Assembly: GCF_963576615.1 (NCBI RefSeq)
Contig: NC_088708.1
Location: 51,571,196-51,635,195, forward strand
Direction: 5' to 3'
DNA from: Watersipora subatra
Taxonomy: Eukaryota; Bryozoa; Gymnolaemata; Cheilostomatida; Watersiporidae
DNA length: 64,000 nucleotides
Shown here one piece after another: positions 56,531-64,000 of this stretch (its first letter is position 1; every line of letters begins with the position of its first letter). The translations under genes were made by a program, and so were the position numbers. Under the pieces are notes generated by a model. That model saw nothing but the letters and a program-made list of their open reading frames with translations, did not search any database and was not told where the DNA came from.

Positions 56531-59500
56531 ATGTCTGGGTTGGTCCCCTCTGCCATTGTAAGACCACATGTGAGTAGTGGAAAGAAGGATACAGCTAAGG
56601 TATAACTAACTATAGTTCATTTATAAAACATACGTTTTATTTTATATAAATATGATATCTATTTGACTTAGTTAAAAATCACATTTATCGATTCAATAAA
56701 GCTGTACCTTCTTTAAAATTGGAACATTGAGATTCCGGTAATATTGTGCTGTTTTTACATTTCTGTAGAAATTCTTAACATATACGTCGTTTGTCTTTTA
56801 CCTCGGCTTGCAAAGCCCTAAGCAGTTGAAGAGAAACACGCTCAAGGGCTGTCATGTCATCTAAAAATAGAAATATAGCGTTATTACTATTGTCTGTATT
56901 ACAGAAATAAATTCAACCACAACCATGAAATAATATTTTCAAAATGTTGTCTGTACCTACGTAATGAACTAAAACAATCTGACATCACAGGGCAGAATCA
57001 ACGCTCGCCATCTTGTCAGCAACAAAAGCTTTTGGATTGCTTAGCATATCTATATTAACATATCTACAAATACCAAGTTATTATACGAGAGGTTACTAAG
57101 AACATCCAAGTACTATAAATGAGGTAATTAAGTGGAGCAGCTGATAGTCAAGATTTTTGGCAAGGCAGTAATACTACCTAGTCTTTTATCGACATGCAAA
57201 TTGTTTTTTGATGAATAAGTTAAATTATGACTTTCCAGAAACAGCAAAAATGGTGCATTCTTTAATTGTTTGTGAGTTATCAGGATAGCTTGGCGCTTGA
57301 TGTGGTGAAGAAGTTGTTTAACTCCAAGCATTTGAAAAGCTAGCATCAATACAGACATAGTTGTCCGATTAGCGCAGATCTACAATCCGCAGTTCCATGA
57401 TCTAAAGCGATAATGCATGTTTCCTAAACATAGGAACACGTCTGCTTTGGTTAACGAAAAATTGACTTGGATTGAAGTGTTCCACTTAACATACCGTGTA
57501 AGATTAAGATGCTTTTTTGAGTGTTACTCTAAAATGTGTTACTCAGAGTGTAACTCTAAAGTGTTGCTCAGAGTGTTAATCTCTGAGCAACACGTTAGAG
57601 TTACATTGGGGTGAACAACTCAGAGAGTGTTACTTTCTGAGCTGATCACCCAATGTAGGAAAAGGAGTGAGTGCTGCCCCCTCTTTAGTTCCTGAGAAAG
57701 CCTGTTGCAATTAGCTTACAATTAAAGATCTCTCTTTGTTAATGGCCTATTTTATTCAACTAAAAATACAACATATTTCATGTTAGTAGCAATGCCATAC
57801 ACCTAATGGAAAACTTCAGTAAAAGTTTACCATGAATGGCTATTGTTCTTGCAATATCTTTACGATACGTAAATAAAAAGTTTACTAACTCAGCGCAAGC
57901 TAGTCTTACAACTTGACAAATTGTAAATATTTTAGCATACTTCGGCAACATTTGACAGCTTTACTGTTGAACTCCATCAATACATTAAAAGTTTAATCAA
58001 CTTTAATGCCAAACAAACTGTTTTGGAAAGAAAAAAATTGTATTACTCAACGAAGATTCAATCATCTAACCATAAATTGAAGATTCTCCCTTTTGATTAC
58101 TTGACTAACACTTGGTATAATTTGAACTATCAAACTAAACACAAACGTTAAAAATCTTAATCAACTTGAGATAATGTCGACAAACTTCCATGTAGCACAA
58201 AGGAGCTAAAGTTAAAATAAAATTAGTTAATAACTGTGTGGTGCATAATGAGTGAGAGAGGTACTACGCTGCAACAATAGTTAACAGTGAATCTCACTGC
58301 TGAAACAGTCGACATTAAATTAACAACATATGACAGTATCAATTGATTATAAAATAAGATGTCGAAATTGAAACAAATGGGGAGACAAAAGAGTTTTCTG
58401 TAGTCCATTCTCCAACTCATTAAAGTGAAAAAATTTGGACGTGCTGACGAAAGAAACTAAAATAATATACGAAAACAGGGATAGTTTTCATAAATCATCT
58501 AATCCAGCATATTGCTTGCAGGGAAATTGCAATGACAGTGTGCAACATAGCCTACCATAAAACCTCTACTCGAATGCAGCCTGTAATAGAACGCCACTAT
58601 AGGAAAAAGGATTAAAAAATACACTGTCACCCTTTAATTGAATTCCACCTCTATTAGACTGCCACTTTGACATTTATTACATTTAATTTTGACTCATCAC
58701 GTTTGTCATCCACTTTAGACATTTATTTTTGCAAACCAATAGAAGAAAGTGATCTGTAGAAAAATGTCTACAAAATGGTACTAATAATGACTCAGTTACA
58801 TCAATAAACAATTTTTTGTTGTTGCTAAAGTGTTACCATTGTTTTAGTGACAGTGTACTGCAACGTAATTGTAATCATCAGAACTGAAACCTGATTTGAG
58901 GTCATTAAAGTCTAAATCCGATCCATTGTCTTCAGATTCATAAATAGTGTGGCTTACAACCTGATCTGAAGAGCTAAAATGCTTTGATAATTGATGAGAA
59001 TACTCATCAGAAATGCCGGACGACCTAATAGCAGCCATTGTTATGGCATATTGAAGTCCGTTTTTTAACTCTAAAATTTTATACAGTTTTTTCTTGAAAA
59101 CTTAGAAAGCGACACCATCAAAATAATTTATCATTGTATGTGTAATGTTGTACTCTAAATAGTTTCTTGTTTATTTTGGCCTGGTATTTTGACATCGACG
59201 AAAAACAGTTCAGCCAAAATGTCACTTCTTAAATTGGAATAATTTTAATTAATCTTGCTCCACATGAAAGAGAATGCAAAACATAGGCGACATTAGCATC
59301 GCTTCGCCCCAAAAGGGTTAGATTTATTTTTCCAAAGTCTTGACGAGCTAATGGAAAAATATAGGGTCAACATCTATTTAAACATCATGTCACCTATAAT
59401 AATGTAATGCTACTATGAGAAAAAGGTTGAAAAATGCAGCACCACGGTGCTGAAATAAAGGTTTTACAGTATTTATTAGGAGGCAACAAATTTGATGGTT

Positions 59501-60769
59501 TCAGCACTTCTCTTAGTATATCATCAGTTGTATTACTATATTTGCAATGAAAATGGTTGATACAGCAAAAATATAATGCGATCATATCATATGCACATTA
59601 ACACATTAAGTATAGGCCAACACATGCATTCTAACTGGCATCGCTCTTTAATTACCAGAAAAAATAGTTGCCAAGAACAAGATGTTCAATTTTAAAATAA
59701 TACTCAACTACACCGTAAATACAGCCACGCAGGCTAATCACAAAACAGAGACTGTTTCACAGACTGTTTCATTACAAAAGATATTAGGATATGCCAGTCT
59801 ACAAACGAGACTGTCAAATGCACAAGCACATTTGCGTATATATTCACAATTATTCTTTAAACGTGTCATTATAACCAAGAATGTATTACCAAAAGTATAA
59901 AAAGGTTGTAGCTACAAACCACTGAGTAGATGTTACATTGAAAACCAGCAGGAGAGTTTCATACTGTCTGTACTTTTATTCATATATTTAATATTTAGAC
60001 AAATGGCTTACCATTATAAAGTTATTTTGAAAATACATGATATTAAACTTTATTCAGGTCTTTTGTATGGTTCAGATGGCATGCGCTATTTAAATTCTTT
60101 AGCACATAATCCACTCAGGACTGTTGCGGTATTATACTAAGGCTGCTGTATCAAGCAAAAACATTTAAATTTTCAACAGGAATAATCTACCAAAAACTAA
60201 ACTGGACGACCAACAGCATTTTGCTAATGGGTAGCTTATTCTAAAACATGTTTTACTTTTAATGATCTTGGTTTTTATTTGTAGTTCCTGATGTCACGTT
60301 ATTTATGAAGCCAACTTGATTTTGCTGAATACCAGCTAAATTAAAAGATAAAACCCTTTGTGTTATGAAGCCAGTACACTAAGTTATCAATATCAACTGC
60401 GGTAGTGTTCAGACAAAATATTGTGGGTTGTTAAACAACCCATTAACTTTGCTAATTGCAAACAATCATGAGATTTGACGCCCGCTAAAAATTATGACTA
60501 TGTAGCTGATTGTTTAAATCAATTGAAACACCTAATCCACCCTAGATAGTCATTTCTTTCTACTGATTACCTATAGCAGCTAATGCACATCTTAGTGAAA
60601 TGAGTATTGCATTAGATGTTTGCTAGACACAGGGTGCTTGTCAAAAATGTACAAACTAAGCACGTAATCTATTTCGTGTTTTCTTTTACAGCAAGGGAAC
60701 CTCGGCGATGTTAAGTATAAATTAACTCCTACTCAGTACTTCAGATTAGCTGCAAACTACATCACAGAA
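56531..60769 (+). CDS. First two coding exons of an unidentified gene
   Basis: Exon 1 (56531-56599): ATG in CATCATGTCTGGG, encoding MSGLVPSAIVRPHVSSGKKD then TAK, with donor GTATAA. Exon 2 (60692-60769): acceptor ttcttttacag, encoding GNLGDVKYKLTPTQYFRL then AANYITE, with a strong donor GTGAGT. Both are phase 0 and join cleanly. The rest of the gene would lie beyond; I found no third exon before 64000. The protein start is basic and soluble-looking, with no signal peptide. I do not recognise it. Linking these exons across a 4-kb intron is inference. Confidence 0.5.
56802..56860 (-). CDS. Candidate antisense exon
   Basis: A 59-nt minus-strand segment with acceptor ctatttttag and donor GTAAAAG. 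It encodes DMTALERVSLQLLRALQAE, a helical-looking peptide, entering with two bases of a split codon and leaving in phase 0. It sits inside the intron of the plus-strand gene at 56531. A possible start (ACAAGATGGCGAGC) lies near 57015 on the same strand, but the phase does not fit directly. Confidence 0.4.
57551..57657. repeat. Two abutting hairpins
   Basis: 57551-57573 with 57581-57603 (23 bp, one mismatch, 7-base loop). Then 57602-57624 with 57636-57657 (imperfect, about 22 bp). The words CTCAGAG and GTGTTACTC recur between 57515 and 57640, so the cluster probably grew by inverted duplication. Confidence 0.75.
58555..59469 (+). mobile_element. Pogo-like MITE, copy 3, 0.9 kb
   Basis: Flanked by TA (58553-58554 and 59470-59471). 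Left end CCATAAAACCTCTACTCGAA and right end (minus strand) CTGTAAAACCTTTATTTCAG. Related to 17909 and 41806. A minus-strand open frame (58844-59038) with an acidic serine-rich peptide (YESEDNGSDLDFND) resembles the acidic tail of pogo/Tigger transposases; this is tentative. It lies within the intron of the 56531 gene. Confidence 0.65.
59472..60691. other. No recognised feature (intron)
   Basis: AT-rich. An open frame at 59682-59900 has no domain. It precedes the exon at 60692. Confidence 0.4.
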
Positions 60770-61561
60770 GTGAGTGACTAACTGTATATGCTCTGCACAA
60801 ATATCCAAGACTGGCTGCTATCACGTCTGAAGGCTACCATTGAGTTTTTCCTCTGCTAGCTGCAGTAAAAACCAGCATTTTCTATTAAATGTTATTTATG
60901 TGTAATAGCACACTGAAGGAAGCGCTGTAGGTATATTGTACTTTTTTTGTGAAAGAGTGAGACATGACTGCGTCTGGGCTATGTCAGCTGCACGTTATAA
61001 GTTGGTTCTGTCACTGAAGGACTCTAACAGCTTAAAAAAATATGCAGAAAGCTCAATTCCGCCGGTTAAGTGAAAATGCAACAGTTTAGATATATCACAA
61101 ACAAAAAAAGCGCAGAAGATAGTCACAGATATTCCTATACTACATAATCTTTAAATTGTTTAACAGAACAGCTATTTTCTCCCTAACTATGGTATGAGAA
61201 AAGGGTCTCTGCAAATCTACCTTAATATTACAATAGCAAAAAAGTTGCTGCTGTCGAATCGTTTTGATTTACAAAGATCCATTTGATTCCGAAAAATTGA
61301 ACGAACTCAAATATATTTTGCTGCATAACCAAAAATCAATGACACAAGCCAGTATCTTTACCAATGTGTTCAATTTTTAGTGATCCTGAAACTAAAGAAA
61401 ATGACTACGGCACGAATGAAGACTGTCTAATTGTACATCTAATATTAAGTTCACGCTCAATTTGTTACACGACATAACCATCACTGTTTTATATTTGTCA
61501 CTAGCTTTAAAGTAGTAAATAGAGGTAAATATTGGTAAAATTCTTTCGAAGAGAGAAAAAT
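60770..61561. other. No recognised feature
   Basis: Presumed intron sequence after the exon at 60692-60769. No repeat or exon was identified. Confidence 0.4.
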
Positions 61562-61878
61562 CTAGTTCCTATCCAAAAAGTTTTGGGAAGAGCCACGGTA
61601 TACGGCGTATACGGTAGAAAAATTTCCGTTTCCATTCCGGAAATCTCCACTCGCTAATTACTTATCTCACCTCGAGCTAGTAACAAAATGAAGTTGATAC
61701 TCCATTCTGAAGAAATGACGGTTATTTATAATTTCCTATACCATTTACATGCAGGATTGGAGGGAGATAGATTAAGCGGGTTGTTGCGAGAGAGATTAAG
61801 CGGGTTGTAGAAAATGTTTTACCGTATATACCGTATAACCGCACACTGCAAGCGTAGGACTTTTTGAATAGGAACTAG
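61562..61878. mobile_element. MITE, 317 bp, 19-bp TIRs
   Basis: CTAGTTCCTATCCAAAAAG (61562-61580) and its inverted copy with one mismatch (61860-61878). A second inverted pair, TACCGTATACGCCGTATACC-like and TACCGTATATACCGTATAA-like, lies inside. Outside the TIRs, ATATTGGTAAA near 61529 and TTTACCAATAT near 61881 are also inverted, so the element could be slightly larger. GAGAGATTAAGCGGGTTGT is duplicated at about 61768-61808. Confidence 0.75.
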
Positions 61879-64000
61879 TATTTACCAATATAAAACGAAC
61901 CATTTGAAGTTTTTTTTGCCTCCAACGCAAAAGATCAGCGTTTTCCGGATAATCCGGATAAGTTCAATGTTATTGCGTTGCCATGTCCGCATTGTTTCCA
62001 ATCCAATAAAAATGTCTTGTTTTTGTTTTAATATTTTGTATTCTAAAGTAATTTTTTCAATTATATTACAATATTTCTGTTTTTTCATTATATTATCGTT
62101 ATTAATTAAACTAACAAATTTGCAAAACGAATGTACATAAATGTCGCAGATCAAAACAAGGAAAACTAGGAAGCATGAAACGCTAGGAACATCGCATACA
62201 TGTAGATATCTCTGAGAAAACCCTTTGTAGGGCGCTACGCAAACACGATTGTTTAATCAGGTACATTAAATGTTATGTTACATAATAATTGCTGTCGTGC
62301 TCTTTGCTTTTCAGTTTGTTTTTGTAACGGCATTAGTAAAATATTGTTTTCGCCTTCGGTTAGTGCAAAGTTGTGGTCGTTTACCGATAAAACTAGCGGA
62401 AAACATTCACCATGATAGTGCTGCCATAATTGTAATTGCACAGATATATTGTTTGTAAATTAATCTATAAGCTATTGCAAGTCTAGAGCAGTGTATGTTA
62501 AAAGTTGGTGCAGTTTGCTGCTACAACATACGCATGCATTATAATTTTGTAGCTGGTGATTTAAAACTTTGTATTGTGCTTGCCACATTACTGAAGTGAT
62601 AGCTCTACTCATAAAGTTTATGGTAGTGCTGAAGAGTACTTCATGAGTACGATAATAATTCTAATATGACTCGTATTTTGTATGTGCGTAAGTGCCTTCC
62701 ATATAGTGTGTATAGCGAGAGAGAGAGAGAGAGAGATAGAGAGAGAGAGGGGGGGGGGGGGAGAGAGGGAGAGAGAGGGGGAAAAGACTTGCTAGTTGGT
62801 ACTGAGTGCTAGTTTGAACACTCGACAATTTTCAGCATGTATACATTTTCAATATTTATCAAGTGATCGTTGAACAATTGCATATTTGGTTGATTGTATT
62901 TGTTAGTCATAGATTGTCTCTATTTGATTAATAAAAGTAATAAAACTAATAAAAGACTAGTACAACAATGTGAATGTAAGGTATGCTATGAAGTGCACAG
63001 CCAAAACACATCACACTTTCATTTATTGACCAGGTGATCTTCTAACAAACACATTACTGTGAAAAAGTGTTTATTCGAGTTTTTATAGATTGGTGTTCTT
63101 TGAATACTGTTACCGAAATTGAATTTTCAAATCTTGGCTTGCATTTTTAGAGGATTTTATTTTCTAATGATTTCTGAAAATGTTTTTCTGCACTACTGAT
63201 GAATACTCAAGTATGTCACCAAAGTCTAAACAGTACCACTTCAGTATTCTGTTAGACAATATATCAAATTTATACTAAGACCAGCGTCATACTAATAGGT
63301 CTGTGCAGTTAACTTGCTCAGTAGGAATTCTTAATGATTCTCTTCATGTACGTTTGCCATCATATAATGGTATCCTTATGGTTAAACAAACTGGGTTGGA
63401 AACTATGTTTTAAAGAGAATTCAGCATTTTTATGACTTTTTGATTGAAAAATCTTTAATTCCTTGCGAACAGCAGCTCGTGAGAACTAAACAAAGTGCAA
63501 GTGAGGAAGATGGCATAAAATATTAAAACTGGCATCAACTATTGATGATTCAGCATAAGGAGGTCTAAAACTATTTTTCCATGTTGATTTTGACAGAACG
63601 AAGGGATAAGAGTGTATAGTTTATGTTTTTTAAGTTTCGCTCTTCTCCACTGGCGTTTGATTCTTTCAAACGAATTTTAAACAATGCTCATTGTAATTGA
63701 TAAGGACACATGGTGCTAGATAGCTTCAGTCATGTACCAACATACTTCTGATGGGAAACATTGGAACACGTATTGTAATTTTCATAAAAACCAATTATTG
63801 AAAACAACGATAGCAAAACCTAAGCTTTACAGGATTTTTCATCATAATTGCTGTTTATTTGAATTAACCTTGTGGCCAAATCCATAAATAAGCAAAGTTC
63901 TATGAGACTTCTGAAAACTTCTAAACCATAAATCCCTTCTTGCCAAATAGAGCTAGTACAATATATGCATAGATTTGTTACAGCAGTTTATTTTTGTAGC
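61879..64000. other. No recognised gene; GA microsatellite
   Basis: 62717-62783 is a GA/G-rich microsatellite (GAGAGA and a run of eleven or more G). Short open frames at 61882-62154 and 62253-62458 have no recognisable domains. The rest is AT-rich. Confidence 0.5.

Noticed and set aside
62270-62458. Hydrophobic small ORF as a membrane protein
   Set aside because: Short, without splice or start support; the reverse strand is equally open.

Overview
The window is AT-rich eukaryotic nuclear DNA from a metazoan, most likely a marine invertebrate; the exact lineage is not decidable from sequence alone. The evidence is small exons with GT/AG borders, an ELO fatty-acid elongase exon pair, a collagen Gly-X-Y exon, and a dense mixture of decayed retrotransposons, DNA transposons and tandem repeats. 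No prokaryotic gene organisation is present, and most long open frames are artefacts of tandem repeats.

Layout. 1-5.8 kb: a candidate terminal exon, a decayed two-ORF non-LTR retrotransposon on the minus strand (1039-5470) and a 293-bp TA-flanked MITE. 7.8-9.2 kb: coding exons of an unidentified minus-strand gene. 9.97-11.54 kb: the last two coding exons of an ELO-family elongase with an in-frame TGA; its intron is almost filled by a 44-bp satellite with a 496-bp higher-order period. 11.8-11.95 kb: a chain of hairpins. 12.9-14.1 kb: a three-exon short-chain-collagen-like gene copy, apparently a pseudogene. 14.37-19.83 kb: a very large inverted repeat whose left arm was split by a Tigger/pogo transposon. 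21.23-25.80 kb: a multi-exon unidentified plus-strand gene with a dead piggyBac element in its last intron, followed by a 67-bp satellite (26.3-27.4 kb).

28.2-34.1 kb is a transposon graveyard: a degraded LINE, a Penelope-like element (PLE) with GIY-YIG domain and 163-bp inverted arms, an RLE-type LINE fragment, another LINE tail and several (TA)n tracts. 34-46 kb is mostly featureless except for a 2.5-kb Tigger-like element and a pogo-like MITE. 46.2-51.6 kb is a run of five unrelated minisatellites (17, 26, 32, about 73-84 and 20 bp), one of which holds a solo LTR. 53.6-54.6 kb has a second PLE with 312-bp inverted arms and a separate 68-bp-arm palindrome. 54.8-56.3 kb is a TGGAAA-rich element. 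56.5-60.8 kb carries the first two coding exons of another unidentified gene, with a pogo-like MITE in the intron.

The most interesting signal is RNA rather than protein. Both PLEs and the palindrome carry hammerhead-ribozyme cores with the same minimal stem III (A-C, five-base loop, G-U, then A), and in the first PLE stem I pairs perfectly over nine base pairs. Genes here do not form a pathway; they are separate loci embedded in repeats.
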